Assembly: GCA_036925085.1 (NCBI GenBank)
Contig: JAUPFP010000034.1
Coordinates: forward strand, 821,501 to 885,500
Direction: 5' to 3'
DNA: 64,000 nucleotides
Origin: Brachycybe producta
Taxonomy: Eukaryota > Arthropoda > Diplopoda > Playtdesmida > Andrognathidae
Positions 21,080 through 34,648 of this stretch are shown here, piece by piece. Each line of letters opens with the position of its first letter. The stretch's first letter is position 1. The notes beneath the pieces were generated by a model. That model was not told the DNA's origin, did not search any database, and saw only the letters and a program-made list of their open reading frames with translations. Position numbers and translations under genes: made by a program.

Positions 21080-22790
21080 TCTTTATGCAAAGTGTCTCAT
21101 TTCTTCAATGCTTATTCAGTGTGGTTTTACCAATATAATAATATCGTAGCCTTCATTTCGAGGCTAGCAGTGTGTCATAATGTGAGAATACTTCTCTGAA
21201 TAGCAATATTTTCAACTACATTATGTACAGAGAGAGGAGAGAAGAAGAATGGAAAAGCCTTTGTTTTTTTTTCCCCCTCTCTTTATCAGAGGTGTGTGTT
21301 TCTTTCTTCTAAATATATTGGGTTCTAATTTTTGCTTAGAAATGATCAATATTCTTAAGATTGCCAGCGGTTATTTCCAATAAGCCGTAAAACCGAAATC
21401 CCTAAAAAAAAAAGTCATTGCTGTTTGTTTCTGCATCTAGGGGATTTGTTCCTAACTTTTTTTTGGTTCCTGGAATATGACTGACTTGTGACTAGTCAAA
21501 CACTTCTTCTCTCTAGTAAACTTTATCTTACACAAATGTCTTGCAGTGTCAGCTTTTGAAACAAGTATTACATTTTTGGGGGGGGGGGGGGGATTGGTGT
21601 GGTCTCATGTTTTTCTCATCTTGAGTGATTTCTCACTTGATATTAAGTTCCCAAGTAGGTGGTTTTTGAGTATCTTTAGGGAATAGAACAACAACCATCT
21701 TTCTTTCTTGAGTATAGTTTACAAGGAAACTCAATATGGCATAAAACACAATGGGTATTCTTGATTCTTCTAAGTAGGCCTATAATATCAGGTAGATGAC
21801 TTGTTAAAAAAAATACTTTGAGTGGTTCATCTGTTGCTCATGATTGTGTGCATCCAAGGCAACTAACTGAGGGAGCAATTTGTCATCAAAACAACAACCA
21901 ATCATGTGAAGTGATATTGAAAGAAAATGGCGACTGTTTTGGAGTGTGTTTTTTTTTGTGACAAATACAATATAACTTGTAGGTAGTTGTCCCTGAGACT
22001 ACAATAATTTTCGCGTGTAGTCACTATATCTTATCTTTTTTTAGGCGTTATCATGGCAAGTACCAAACGTTTATAGTTTTATGAGCAACTTTGAACGCCT
22101 TGAAACATTTATTTGTATAGATTGAAGGCTAAATGGAAGACGTTTCTATTTTGAGTAATAATATGCTAAAGAAAAGTTGATGGAATTCTTGACATGTTGT
22201 GGTGGTCATCGTGTCTGGTCACAATGTGACTGTTTAGAAAACTTGCTTTTTGCACGATTTTCCTAGAAATTTTGATAAGAAACACATTAATGTGTTAAAA
22301 ACAACAGTAGAAGAGTGTAGGAGGAACACGAAAATATTATTTAAATTTTAAACTTAATGTTTTTAAAAAATGTTGTTTTCTGGAAATTACATTTGAGAAA
22401 CTGTGTAAGGCTACAACTTTTAATCTAATAAAAATTCAAATTGTGCAAAATTATTTTTAGAAATTGTACTTTTCGTGTAAAAAAAAATAAACCCAAAAAT
22501 ATGCACACAAAACGTAATTCATTTTATGCAAATAACAATACATATTTATACATGATGTATACTACTACAGTAGCAAAAGAAAGAAAACTTTTTAATTGTT
22601 TGAAGACATTAATAGCTACAATCAAAATAAGCAATAACAGAAAATGCAAATTCAAAACGATTTAATGAGGAACCATCTGTAGACCAAAAAGTTTTTTTTT
22701 TTTAAAAATAAATGAAACTATGCGATTTTATGCAAATTACTAAAGATGCAATTTTTGCGTTTTATAGGCCTACCTTGTACACTCATACAC
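21080..22790. other. Gene-free AT-rich stretch
   Basis: No supported gene. A (G)14 run lies at about 21578-21592. No repeats of note beyond A/T tracts. Confidence 0.45.
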
Positions 22791-22799
22791 AGTTAAATG

Positions 22800-23065
22800 C
22801 ATTTAAATATTAAACACGTTCTACAGAGCACTATGAAGGGCAAATGGACAATATGTCGAATTCAATTTATTCAGTTAATAATCTGAAAATATTGAGTTAA
22901 TTACTTAAATATAATATATTATAAACTATTCACATTAAAATATTGATTTAGTATTTCAATTTAAAATATTAATAATAAAGTCAATTTTTATTTGGTGTTC
23001 ATCTCCTTAACTGGATTCCGTATAATTCACCTAAACACATTTAACTTGAATTCATTTAATTCATG
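22800..23065. repeat. Interspersed repeat, inverted partner of 15193-15450
   Basis: Carries CGTTCTACAGAGCACTATGA, TTGAATTCAATTTATTCAG and GGATTCCGTATAATTCACC, the reverse of the 15.2-kb copy. Confidence 0.75.
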
Positions 23066-23176
23066 TGTGTACCAAGGTATTAGGCATTCTACTTTTAATT
23101 AAACTGATTTATTATGCGTTTTGTTTATTTTTATGCTAACCATTGGAATTAGAAGATACGAATATACGACTAAGTA

Positions 23177-23302
23177 CGGCGCAACGGGCAAATACAGAAT
23201 GGTAACGTTAAAATAACGTCACAAGCAATGTCTTGTATCTTAATGCATTGCTTGATATGACGTAATTTTGACGTCACTATTCTATATTTCCCGTTTGCGC
23301 CG
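23177..23302. mobile_element. Palindromic MITE (CGGCGCAAACGG termini), copy 1
   Basis: About 126 bp. CGGCGCAACGGGCAAATA mirrors TATTTCCCGTTTGCGCCG, with an internal pair TGACGTAATTTTGACGTCA. Near-identical design to 50381-50506. Confidence 0.78.
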
Positions 23303-23780
23303 CACAGTCGTAAGATTCGTGCCCAGACCTTCAAACAAGCATTTCAAAAACGACTGAAACTTTTTGAACATTCCTCACAATGTGTTGGTAAGAAGAAAAT
23401 AACAATAGAAAAAAAGGTTTCAAATAAGAAAGTTGACATTTGAGTTATGTTTTTTACGGTGAATTTCGGATTTTTCTTTTCTTCTTGCTGAGGCTGATTC
23501 TCGCTCAATCTCGCAATGAACAGAAAGAAAAAAGAGAGAAAACGAAACAAACCCCTGTGAGGTTGTGTGAAATTTGCTTTTTATATCGTCTTGGCTTTGA
23601 AATATGTTATATGTACACCAGTAATTTACACACAGGTGAAAGTGTTTTATAAATAAGAATTTATTACTTGATGAAATGGAATAAATGCTGATGGGAAGGA
23701 GGGGAGGTTGGATGTGTTGTTTTTTCTTTTCATTTTTATTTCTGTCTTTCTCTATCTGTTCTGAAATTGTACTTAATATT

Positions 23781-24450
23781 ACGGAGCCCTGTAAAGGACA
23801 TGCGAGATTGTTTTAAAAAAATTTCGACATGTCGACTTTAATCAAGAAATTTCGACTTTTTCCAGAATATCGATATGTCGACTTTAATCTCGACATTTCG
23901 ACTTTTAATCTCTTATTCGGCCATGTTAATTATGCCATGTTGTACGCACCCATACTCTTAATAATTAAATTTTTGCTCCTGCAAGAGGGCGCTTGCAATA
24001 ATTTAATTATTAGAGTATGGTGCGCGCAACATGGCCGAATCAGTGATTAAAAAGTTGGAATGTCGAGTTTTAAAGTCGAAATGCCGAGGTTTAAAGTCGA
24101 GAAATGCCGAGGTTTAAAGTCGAGAAATGCCGAGGTTTAAAGTCGAGAAATGCCGAGGTTTAAAGTCGAGAAATGCCGAGGTTTAAAGTCGAGAAATGCC
24201 GAGGTTTAAAGTCGAGAAATGCCGAGGTTTAAAGTCGAGAAATGCCGAGGTTTAAAGTCGAGAAATGCCGAGGTTTAAAGTCGAGAAATGCCGAGGTTTA
24301 AAGTCGAGAAATGCCGAGGTTTAAAGTCGAGAAATGCCGAGGTTTAAAGTCGAGAAATGCCGAGTTTTAAAGTCGAGAAATGCCGAGTTTTAAAGTCGAA
24401 ATATCGAGATTTAAAAAAAAAATCTCAACATGTCCTTTACAGGGCTCCAT
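23781..24450. mobile_element. Palindromic element with minisatellite-expanded arm
   Basis: Outer ends GGAGCCCTGTAAAGGACATG and its inverse. The centre (about 23910-24045) is a second palindrome with TTCGGCCATGTT and AACATGGCCGAA. The left arm holds inverted TCGAC-TTTAATC units; the right arm holds the tandem array at 24062-24408. Related ends occur at 39523-39645. Confidence 0.75.
24062..24408. repeat. 23-bp minisatellite, about 15 copies
   Basis: Head-to-tail units AAAGTCGAGAAATGCCGAGG plus TTT, nearly identical in the middle and degenerate at both ends. There are no unique spacers between units. Lies in one arm of the palindromic element. Confidence 0.95.
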
Positions 24451-25249
24451 ATAATATACAGGGTGTTCTTGAAGTGGTTGAAAATTGATTAGGAGGAATG
24501 GGAAGTTGGTTTTGTCTCTGATGTTGAGATAGAAGAGACAGAGATAACAAATGCATAAGTTAGTAGAAGTGTCATTTTAACTTTATGGTGCTATTCAAAC
24601 TTTTTTTTGTTTTTGGCATTGTTTCAAATTGTGTCTTTGTTCCTTAGAAACGGTAACGTTTTTTTTTTTAATAGGACCTCATAAAAAGGTTTTGTTTTTT
24701 TCATTCAAATAAAAAAATGAGAGGAAATTCTGAGATTTTTCTTCTTTTTAAAAAACAAAAACGGATATCTCAATTGATTTAATGATAAAAAATGTTGAGA
24801 TATTTTTTTCTTCTTCTGCGTTTACTTTTCATTATTATGATGGATTTTTTTTTTGTTGTCTTGCATTATGTAATTGATAGTTACAACATATCAAAGTTGT
24901 TTTCTCAAACTCTTCTTCTTCTTCTGTGATGTAATAATGTTTTATTTCTGTTTTTCTGCACTCTGGTTTTTTCTTTTTCTGTCTGCCGTTTTTGGCTTAT
25001 ATTATTTTTTTTCTCAGAACTTGTTCACCTTGTTTTGTTTTTTTTAAATTAAAAGAGATTTCTTGTAGTACTTTCTTAATTGCCCAATTAAAATACAATT
25101 TATTTAGTTTTAAATGGTTGTATTCCATCTTAAGAGATTTCGTTTCAAAACAATTTCGACGAGGGTTGGAGGTGGAGGCTAGCAATTAGGGATTGAGAAC
25201 TTACCCCTCAGGAGTTAATTATACTCGCTTTGGAGAAATCTTGTTACTC

Positions 25250-25410
25250 AAATGGTTGAAACACGGCTTTTGGAACACTTTTCGACTGCAAAATTAAGTC
25301 GAAGGTGTTTGAGCTGTGGTTGTAATCTTATTTTGTATGGAAAGACTCAAGTTGGTCCCACCGTGGTCGGTTTTAGCGACAACCCGACTCGAAAAGTGTT
25401 CCGAAAGTCG
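25250..25410. mobile_element. Palindromic MITE (GGAACACTTTTCGA termini)
   Basis: GGAACACTTTTCGACTGCAA mirrors CGACTCGAAAAGTGTTCC. The GGTCGGTTTTAGCGACAA block is shared with 40235-40440 and, inverted, with 60050-60225. Confidence 0.65.
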
Positions 25411-25778
25411 TGTGTGTGTGTGCCAAAGGATTTGGTTTCGTTTTAAGAATACACGAAAAAACTGATTTGGGTTTAGTTTTATGTATCTTACAATATTAAT
25501 GATTTGAATTTCATAAATTTGTTTTGATCTCAACAGTTGTAAATATAGGCATATATTAAATTCTCAGCTTTCTTGTTTAAAACCAGCTACATTTGAAAAT
25601 TATAAGTATATTCAAAATAAAACAATGTATATTTTATGTACATTATGGTTTCCATTCAATAGAATTTATTATACAATTAAAAGGATCAAAATTCCCCCCC
25701 CCCCCTTCCTCTCGGTGGGGGGGGGGGGGGAGAGAATTCAGGAATATTGATATTGCAATCTTACCACAGTGTGTACAT

Positions 25779-26151
25779 TAAACATGTCAAACTCGTTGCC
25801 CACAACGAATATCTTTGTGGCGCAGCCAATATAACGGCATGTAACAAACATTTTAATAAAAATTTCGTAGTTTTAATTTTTTAAATTTCTAATTATATAT
25901 TACTATACTATACTACTTTTATAGATTTTACTACCTTTTTTCCATCCATTTGCTACTTTTTCTCACCTTTTGAAATATATTATAATTCTGATTTTATTAC
26001 ATTTCTAAATTATTCGTTTCTCTACTGTACTTTCCGAAATAAACCTACTGTTTCTATAAAAATTGACGGGTTTTTTTTTGCGGCCCACATAAACTAAGAG
26101 ACCTTGTTTATTTGGCTCGTGTTAGTTAGCCTTTTGAGTTTGACATGCTTC
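25779..26151. mobile_element. hAT-type element with 8-bp TSD, relative of 2345-2693
   Basis: Ends AACATGTCAAACTC and GAGTTTGACATGCTTC. Perfect TSD GTGTACAT at 25771-25778 and 26152-26159. Internal AAACCTAC and CCACATAAACTAAGAGACCT are shared with the 2.3-kb element. Confidence 0.85.
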
Positions 26152-27031
26152 GTGTACATGGTGGCAACAGTGTATTTTTACCCACTGCAATAATAAATGT
26201 AATCAACGTTTAATTTCGTTTTCTCGTTTTCTAATTAACCGTGTGTGTAGCACCTTATTACCACGTGAATTTGTGATGACGACGATGATGATGATGATGA
26301 TGATAAATACACTTGACTAGAATACAATTTATTAGAATTAATATTTTCTTATCTGGTTTGATTGTGTTTGATGTTTAATATCATGTACAGATTAAAAAAA
26401 AATAATCTTTTATGGAAACATTTCTCTTGTTTTAATAGTTTCATTTTGAATAGTTCTCTTATGTAGGGAACAACGTGCACAAGAACAAGTGTCTCTGCCT
26501 GGTTGGAAAACTCACGTACTATGCATATAAGCATGGATATATTGCTAATTTAACCGGCTGTATTGATGCTTTGAGAAAAAAAATAAGCGTTTAAATAGGA
26601 AAACAAATAAAGAAACCGCCATTTTTTTGAGAAAAAAAAAGGAAAAAAACGCTTTAACGTAAAATGTAATTTAGCTAGAGCAAACCGGAGTTCAGATTCA
26701 GAAAGCGCGCACACGTATCTGTACCAATATACCAAAATTTATGTTGGGATGGCTGTTAATTTCTTTTATATGAGAGCTTTTTGGCCCGTTTGTAGTGGCA
26801 GTGATTTGGTAAGGAAGATGGACGATAGTACGACGTCATTCAATAAAACTTTTAAGTTGTTTTATCGATCATTATCGATTACGTTTGCACCAGTTTTATT
26901 GATTTCAGACAGCAGGTTCGCTTCAATTCTATTGTATTCGAGCTTTAATTTTTAGCAAACAACGCCATCTATTTCATGCACGGCTCCTATGGTTGGAGAG
27001 AATCATCATTCATCACCATCATTTTGATGAT

Positions 27032-27269
27032 TAGGGCTCGGATTTTTATGCAATATAAAGTAATTGAAGTAACAATTGTTTTCGATCAAAAACATTGGTT
27101 AGGGTCTTCAACTTTCTAGTTGACAACTGATAGTAGTCGAACATCTCGCCTCTAACCAGCCTTTTTTTATTATAAAAAACATAATTGCAGTGGCTCTTCA
27201 CAATTAGCTCTTGGGCCACAGATTTGAGAAACAATTTGCTTGATATTTTGCATAAAAATCCGAGCTTTA
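27032..27269. mobile_element. hAT-type MITE, TAGGGCTCGG family
   Basis: 238 bp, ends TAGGGCTCGGATTTTTATGC and inverse. Flanks TTGATGAT and GTGATGAT (7 of 8 match). Same terminal family as the 1.33-kb element at 19737. A fragment of the same family lies at 47824-47893. Confidence 0.8.
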
Positions 27270-29039
27270 GTGATGATATTAATTATTTAACCTTAGTAGG
27301 GTAAAATACAATTAGCTGGCAACTAAGCTGACATTGAATTGAATTGTTTGTATTTTCAACCATCAAAATGGTGTTGATGGTTATCTTAAAACCCGAGTCC
27401 CGTTCCACTTGTGATTCAAATGAATCAGTTGTTATGTAGAGAGAGAGAGAAAGTACTTGGAAGATGTGTTGATTCGGTTGTCCGACTGGTATGCCAACTT
27501 TTATCAGTTGGGCACAACGCCACAATGAAAAAGTTTAAACCAAATTGGCCAGCTTTATCATAACTAAATATTTACTAAAGAATAAATTCAAAACAAAAGA
27601 GATTATTGCAATGTCAAAAATAGAGCACATTGTCAAGTTCAATGGTTTGAAAACCTTTTTTCATCTGGTTGACTTGAGTGAACACAACAACTACATTGTT
27701 TCATCTATTCATTCTTATTTCTAATTTGCCGAGAGCTCAATTAAACAGGAGACAAGGATGTCTCAATTGAAAATTATTTTAAAAATATGAATTTTAAATT
27801 AAATTAATTAAAATATTAAATTCTTAATTTCAAAATATTTGTTTTACGCAATTTTCAACAGTTAAAAACAAAATAATAATAAATCATTGCCATTGTCATT
27901 CTTTATAATTTAGCGGGGGAAAAAATAAGATATTAAAAAAAAAAGAAATTTGTGTAAAATTATTAGAAATTTCAGTTGATATTTTAGCTAAAATCAGAAA
28001 AAAAATAAATAAATTGCGATTAAAAATGTGTTATGTTTTTAAACATAACATTTCAAGCTTTTTTTATTTAAAACTTCAAATCAACATTAGTTTTTAACTT
28101 ATTATTAACTAAATAATAATTAATGGTTTAGACAGTTTATGATTTTTATTCAGAGTGAGGAAGGTGGCGCTAACAAACAAACAAACAATAGCTGTTGGCA
28201 TTTCATTTATAATTGAAATAACGATTTGCATATTTAAGCCTACAATAATTTTAACTGTAGAATAATATGTACAATGTGTGAATGTTTTATATTTCATCCA
28301 ATTGGTTTTCTGCACCTTCTAGAAATACTGTAAACATTGTTGTTAGTCGCTTTTTACTCCAGACATTTGTATCTGGCAAAGTTCCATGTGGGGAATGTTA
28401 GGTAGCCCCCCCCCCCTTTACTTCAATTATTTTAATATAAATGTGTCTGCCTGAAACCATATATATGCGCATGTAAGCACGCATGCGTGTACTTGCATAT
28501 GTATGCGCTAGTTATTTATTTCCATTTTTTTTTAGTTGTTGTTGTGTGTTTCTAAACTAAACAACAACAATATTTAAATGGTTCTCATTGGCCCACTTTT
28601 TGTTGTTCATTAAAAAGCCTTATAGATAAATGAAGTTGGCCCACTGAGTGGCTCGAAGTTGCAAATCCTCATTGCAACACATTTATCTTGATGCTGAATT
28701 ATGTAGTCTCCGCGTACTTAAGCGTTCACATTGCGTGCAAACGTTGAAACAAACCGATAAAAAAAACCAACGTTATCTTTTTTTGCTGTTGTTGCTAGCT
28801 TTCTTTCTAATGATCATTCTGTGTGGTGTGACCGCTAAAGTGGAAAATTAGTAATTCTACACAATTACTAGTCAGTTGTGTGTATGTGTGTGGGTGTATA
28901 ACTACTAATTTTCGTTGTGATTCTGAACAATGAATAAGCCTTTTAGGCAAAGTGCAGTGAAAATGCCTAGAAAAGCGTTCATAAAAGACAAGTTATCTAG
29001 ATTTTAGTCGTTTTTCTACATTGCCTAAAATGACATGAG

Positions 29040-29705
29040 AAGTGTGATTAGATTTACTAATTGAATTTGTGCTTAGTGTGTAAAAATGACTAGTAATTGT
29101 TTAAAGTGCCCAAACTTCCCACATTTATGGTGTCATTAACTTTTATTTTTTATCATGATCGGGATTATTTTTCAGGTATTTTATACATTGACTAAAACTG
29201 TATTAAATGTGTAGGTTTCGTACTGAATTGGTTAATTTTGTACAATAATTCTTAATTGTTTAAAAATGCTTGAACTTCCATATTGATGGTAACATTTTAT
29301 AACGATGGGACTATTATTTTAGGTATTTTATACATTGACTAAAACTGCATTAAACGTAGTACGTTTGGTACTGAATTAGTTATTTTGTACAATAATTCTT
29401 AATTGTTTAAAAATACCTGAACTTCCATATTGATAGTAACATTTATAATAATGGGAGTATTATTTTAGATATTTTATACAGTGACTAAAACTGTATTAAA
29501 CGTGTAGGTTTGCTACTGAATTAGTTATTTTGTACAATAACTAGTAATTGTTCAAAATGACTTTTTTCTTCCATGTTGTGAATATTTTATCATTATGGTG
29601 TACTTGTTGTGATGAGAATTCTGCAGTTGCATTTTCAAGTATGAATTTAGTGGTTTTTTTGCACATTGACTAGTGAATTTGTAAAATAACTGATTTTACT
29701 ATTTT
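29040..29705. repeat. Tandem repeat, ~147-bp period
   Basis: Recurring blocks GTATTTTATACATTGACTAA, TTTTGTACAATAATTCTTAA and AACTTCCATATTGATGGTAA. The three best units start near 29175, 29322 and 29468 (spacings 147 and 146). The flanking units are more diverged. Non-coding. Confidence 0.85.
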
Positions 29706-29909
29706 CACTTTGGAGGTAGTTAAATGTATATGTATAATAGTAATAATAATAATGGTTAAACTATTTTTTGTTCGCGTGCATTTTTTTTTTCTCTTTGGTT
29801 GTTATTGTTATTTTCCAAATGAGAAAAGGGGTGAAGTGTATTTCTCTAGATATATAACTGGCAGTTGTTTGATATTTGTGCAATTTTGGTGACACAGTTG
29901 TGCCATTAG

Positions 29910-30280
29910 AAATGTTCATTCGATCGAGTGTCCTCGTCGTCTATCGTTGCTGCTGCTGCTGCTCCTCTCCGGCTGGTTTTTTAGCCTCCTCTGTATATTT
30001 TTTTTGAAGTGTGCCTCCAAATAGTTTGTGGTTGATGCATGTGTCGCTCGATCGCTCGCTCGCTGCTGTGTTTTCTTCTTCTTCTTCGGAGCCAAACATA
30101 ATTCTCTCTCATATTATCAGAAGTCACTTTTTAGTGGCGAACTCGTCGTATAGGAATTTTAATGGAAAAAGAGAGCGCCACATTCGCGATCAATATTGAG
30201 AAACCTTCGGTATGAATGTATAGTCTATGGGTGTGTGTGTGTGTGGTGTGGTAGACTTTGCCTTTCATTGATTTTTTGGC

Positions 30281-30314
<34 letters not shown>

Positions 30315-30720
30315 GGAATGACAAGAAAGAGGTGGCTGTTTTTTTTTTTCTTCTTCTTCTTTGGTCGTGTTTTAAAGTTTGTGTAGTTTTTTCTCTTGTA
30401 GTAAGAGGGTTTAACTCTAGACTTTTTCTGGGATTTTTATCAGCTGTTTGACAACTTCTTGGACATTGCCTATAATCGTCTCATTACATGGATTTATAAG
30501 TGTAATTTGAAAGTGTTTTTTAGTTCCAAGTTTCACGTTTATTTTTTCTCTCTTTCTCCTTCAAGTCAGGCTTTTGAAGTTCGGGTCTCCCTGTTTCTAA
30601 GCGACCGTTTCTCGGGTGTCGTCGTTGTTGTTTGTTTGTTTCCAGTGTTGTTTTGTGTTTACGGTGACTGAAAGTCGTCGTCATTTCGTTTACCTTTGTT
30701 CACTTAACTCTTTCTGGAAT
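29910..30720 (+). promoter_or_regulatory. Candidate promoter / noncoding first exon of the cytokine-receptor gene
   Basis: A locally GC-richer stretch with CTG repeats, GCTCGCTCGCTCGCTG and TCGTCGTCGTTGTTG blocks, unlike the surrounding AT-rich DNA. The downstream gene begins with a splice acceptor at 44565, so an upstream noncoding exon must exist, and this is the most exon-like sequence upstream. No direct link is visible; it could belong to nothing. Confidence 0.2.
30281..30314. repeat. (CAT)n microsatellite
   Basis: Eleven or so CAT units in a row. Confidence 0.9.
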
Positions 30721-31243
30721 CGTTTTTTTTTTTCACCTTTAAAGAAAATATAATTTATAAGGTGGTTTTTTTTAAAAAAAAAAAAGTAACATTTACCATC
30801 TGTCGTTGGGATATATTACAAATTACTGAAGCAGTGAAAATGCCAAACAACGGATTTATTACAAAGGTGCTGTTTTTGGTTTGAAAGGTTTTTCTTTTCT
30901 TTCTTCTTTTCTGGTGAAACGATTTTTTATAATTTAACAATTAAGTTATACCACACTGTTCGTTAAGTCTTAATTTGTTTTAGACGAAATTTCGGTATTT
31001 CGATCAAGGCGCCTGCTAGCTAGCCTCTAGGCTAAAAATGTGGACTTTTCCCAAAGGTGCGCAATAAAGTGAAATGGAATGAGCTGAAGAAGCTCGTACA
31101 TAGAGGCTAATTGGTCGTATTCTTAATGATTTTTTAAGTTATCTTTGAAGTGAGTTTTGCACTCACTACCTTTTGACACTTAACAATCATTATGACACTT
31201 GAAGTGGCTATTAATAATCAAAACAATTTTCAGAAATTCAAAG

Positions 31244-31590
31244 TTTGTTTTAGAAACTAGAAGGGTAAAAGGATTGCATCTGAACAAGTTAATTATTACA
31301 GTATCTTTCTAAATAAACATTTTGTGGCAGTTCTTCAGTTTTTTCTGCCTAAGTAGTTGGCAGTTTGAAAATGACCAACTTTTGTGTTTTGAACTTTGTC
31401 TGATATTTTAAGCTGTTGTTATTTTATAACCTCTGATCCATTTTAAAATAAATAATAAAATAAATAATGATTTTTTTTTATTCTGTTAAAATGAAAATCT
31501 ACAAAATTGAAATTGCCACGATATTAATTTGGAAATATATTTTGAAAGTGGTTTATTTACTCTTTCTAGCTTCTAAAATTCTTTCTTCGT
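31244..31590. mobile_element. Palindromic MITE, core CTAGAAGGGTAG (copy 5, diverged)
   Basis: Left GTTTTAGAAACTAGAAGGGT, right CTTTCTAGCTTCTAAAATTC, with a degraded centre. Confidence 0.6.
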
Positions 31591-32160
31591 AAATGTTGCT
31601 TTTGAAAAGCAAAATTATCATGAGGTCGTTTTCGACTTCAAATTGAGTGAAAAATGGTGTTAAAATGAACGGTTGATGTGTTTAGGTGTCTTAATTTTCA
31701 GGGTGGATAAAAATCATGAAAATTTAAACCAGATTCTTTGATTTACATGTGTTTCAAATTTCAAGAAGAAAAAAAAACTGCACAAAAATGAGAAATTCAC
31801 TTTTAATAAAAGAAAAAAAATTCACTAAAAGAAAATTCAGAAAAAATACCGAGAAAAAAAAATTCAGAAAAATTCAGAAATAATATATGATTTAAATCAC
31901 TTGATTTTTATGGCGTTGCCGATTTTATTTATTTATTTAAATCACATTGATTTTAATGAGAGAGAAGAAAAAAAAAATCAATATATTTAAATCCTATTTC
32001 TTTTTTCTTCTAGTTTCTAACAAACTTAGAATTTCTTTTAAAAACAGTAACAATTACACCTGCACCTCATAATGTATTTTACTTGATATTCTCTAAAAGT
32101 ATTTTCATCTTTACTAAAAACAAAATTACTTTCAACAAGATAAGGGAGGGAGGGGGATAC

Positions 32161-32368
32161 ACAGGCAGTTAGAAATCGGGTAGAACTTCAGTTGGCTCCG
32201 CCCTTGTTATGACGACCGGCAACTTCTAATTGGTTTGTTGTGTGGTTCGACGTTGAAAAGGGCGGAGAGCATGTGACGTCAGACTACATAACCAACCAAT
32301 TAGAAGTTGCCGGTCGTCATAACAAGGGCAGAGCCAACTGAAGTTCTCCCCGATTTCTAACTGCCTGT
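32161..32368. mobile_element. Mutator-like palindromic MITE, copy B
   Basis: 208-bp palindrome, arms ACAGGCAGTTAGAAATCGGG, GGCTCCGCCCTTGTTATGAC and inverse. The flanks do not show a clean 9-bp TSD. Confidence 0.82.
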
Positions 32369-33679
32369 GGGTGGACTGGTTTGTGTTTAAAAAAAAATGA
32401 CACAGTTGAAACGCAAGTGTCACAATGTCAGGCCAATGTTACGTTTGTTTTAAACAAGTGTCACATATGGATCAAGAGAGTGAGAGATTAATGGCTTTGA
32501 AGGGTGTTGAGGGAGAGGATGGAAGGAGCAGGAGGAGGTCTATTGTTTTCATTATAACAACACAATATAAATATTAGACATGGTCAATTCCAACATCCTC
32601 ATAAAAGTGTTTTTTTTTTTTTTTCTCCTTCTAATGTGTACGTTTTGCGCACCTGGTGACGACAGGGACATCATTTGCTTTCGTTTTATATATTTGTATA
32701 AATTGTAACTTCAAATAACGATATTTTTCTCTTGCTCTTATTTTAGAGGTGTCCTTGTAGATTTGTGTTTGATTTGCTAGTCATAAAAAACATTTCACCT
32801 GAGTGATTTGTATCTGTTTCCGCAGTTTGCGGATATATTTATGCACAATATTATATGGTATATAACACAGTTTCTGTACACAACAACATACAGTATATTC
32901 ATATCGTTATTCTCGATCCATGGAAGGTTTTGTTTCCTTAAGGTCCGTTTCCACTTAAAAGAGACCATTACCTCCAGAAATTTCTTGTCAAAACATTTGT
33001 CAAGAATTATTCAATGATTACCTAAACGATTTTTTAAGATTTAAAATAAGTGATTAATATAATTTTAAAAAATCAGTTGAATTCATATAAATGAACTTTA
33101 TCAAGATAGATGCGCCACCAAACAACAGACATTGGCAACAAACCCACCCAAAGTCTACTCCTCTACCGGAATTTTGATCGTGTTGTCACCAGCTCACATT
33201 ACTTTCATTTCAAAGTACTATGGATTTAATATTTGAATTATTCCACATGGAAGGTTGTATTGAGTTGAATATGAATAGGGAATACAAGTATTTGATTAAG
33301 GAATTCTGGAAATGTGAGGTGACAGCCTTTGCCACAAAAATGGGGGGACGGGGAGACTTTCGTTTTTGGAAATTTAAAATGGCGTCGTTTGGTGACTCAG
33401 GAAAAGTCACTTCATTTTTAAGTTTTTTTTTATGGTTTTATTAACTTTCATTTTAAATTTTAAAAATCGTTTTGACAATTGTTGGGTAAGTCTTGACAAT
33501 ATTTTGAAAAAGAAATTTCTGGAGGGTAATATGGTCTCTTTAAGGTCCGTTTCCACTTAAGATTGTTTTGGAACAGGTGATTTTCGAACTCCTGATTATT
33601 TTGTATTTTAGAAGAGTAAAATTAAGAAAAAAAAAACTAGAAGGTGATTTAGAAACTAGAAGGGTAGCTTAAACACTTA

Positions 33680-33805
33680 TACGGTAGAGGGTCGATTATC
33701 CGAACCGATTTTTACTTATTCTTATGGAAATACTACTTATGGAAGTAAAAATGCACAACTATGCACATGTCCGATATTAGTTCCGATAATCGACGTTCTA
33801 CTGTA
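33680..33805. mobile_element. pogo/Tigger-like MITE, copy 2
   Basis: TACGGTAGAGGGTCGATTAT and ATAATCGACGTTCTACTGTA as inverted ends bounded by TA. Inserted next to a CTAGAAGGGTAG arm (33570-33679), whose other half is missing. Confidence 0.7.
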
Positions 33806-34599
33806 CCTCGTTTCCACTACAAAAATTAACTGCGGTTAAAATAACCAAGGTCATGCAAATGTTTACAGACTCATAAATACAAGTGGAAACAATACCTTAA
33901 AATGTTTGTCACATTTTGTGACAGTTATATTCAGAGGAGGGGGAGGGTGTCTTACGCCTCTCTAGTGGTCTATAAATTACTTGTTTTCATTTTGTTTTGT
34001 CATAAACAATTCTAGTGTTTGTGTCCATATTTAGAATTTTTGCGTTTTATGGTTTTTCAACCACGTAAACAACTAAAATGTATTTTTTTGACCTTCACCT
34101 ACATAGAAAACGCTGAACCTAGGGCTTTTTTTTATACATTAACGAATTAATAATCAATCAACTGTCGAACATAATGTTCGGAAAAGGGGGGGGGGAGAAT
34201 GAGGAAGATAATTCTCAAAGGCATTACAAATAACATGATATGAAATACGGTACAGTTGTACTTTTTTTTTTTTGAATGGTTGGATTGGGATTTTGAAGGC
34301 TACTTACTTACTACTACTAGGTCGATGGCTTTTCTATAATTTATAATAAAAAGTATTATTTTTTTATTATCATTCATGTCTACCAATAACAACAATTGGA
34401 TTTAATTAGTCAGAGATTCAAAAACTTAAGAAACTTGGCACTGCTTTCTATTCAACGTCATGATATAAATTAAGATTGAAATTAGGGGAAATTAGTCATT
34501 ACAAAGTCAAAAAAGACAACAAAAAATACAAATATTTTGTGTACAAAGATAGTAAAGATAAAATAATTATTATGTATATATTATGATATAATTATTATT

Positions 34600-34617
34600 A
34601 TATATATAATATCCTAG

Positions 34618-34648
<31 letters not shown>

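Noticed and set aside
24062-24408. CRISPR-like regular repeat
   Set aside because: Units are directly head-to-tail with no unique spacers; it is a minisatellite in an animal genome.
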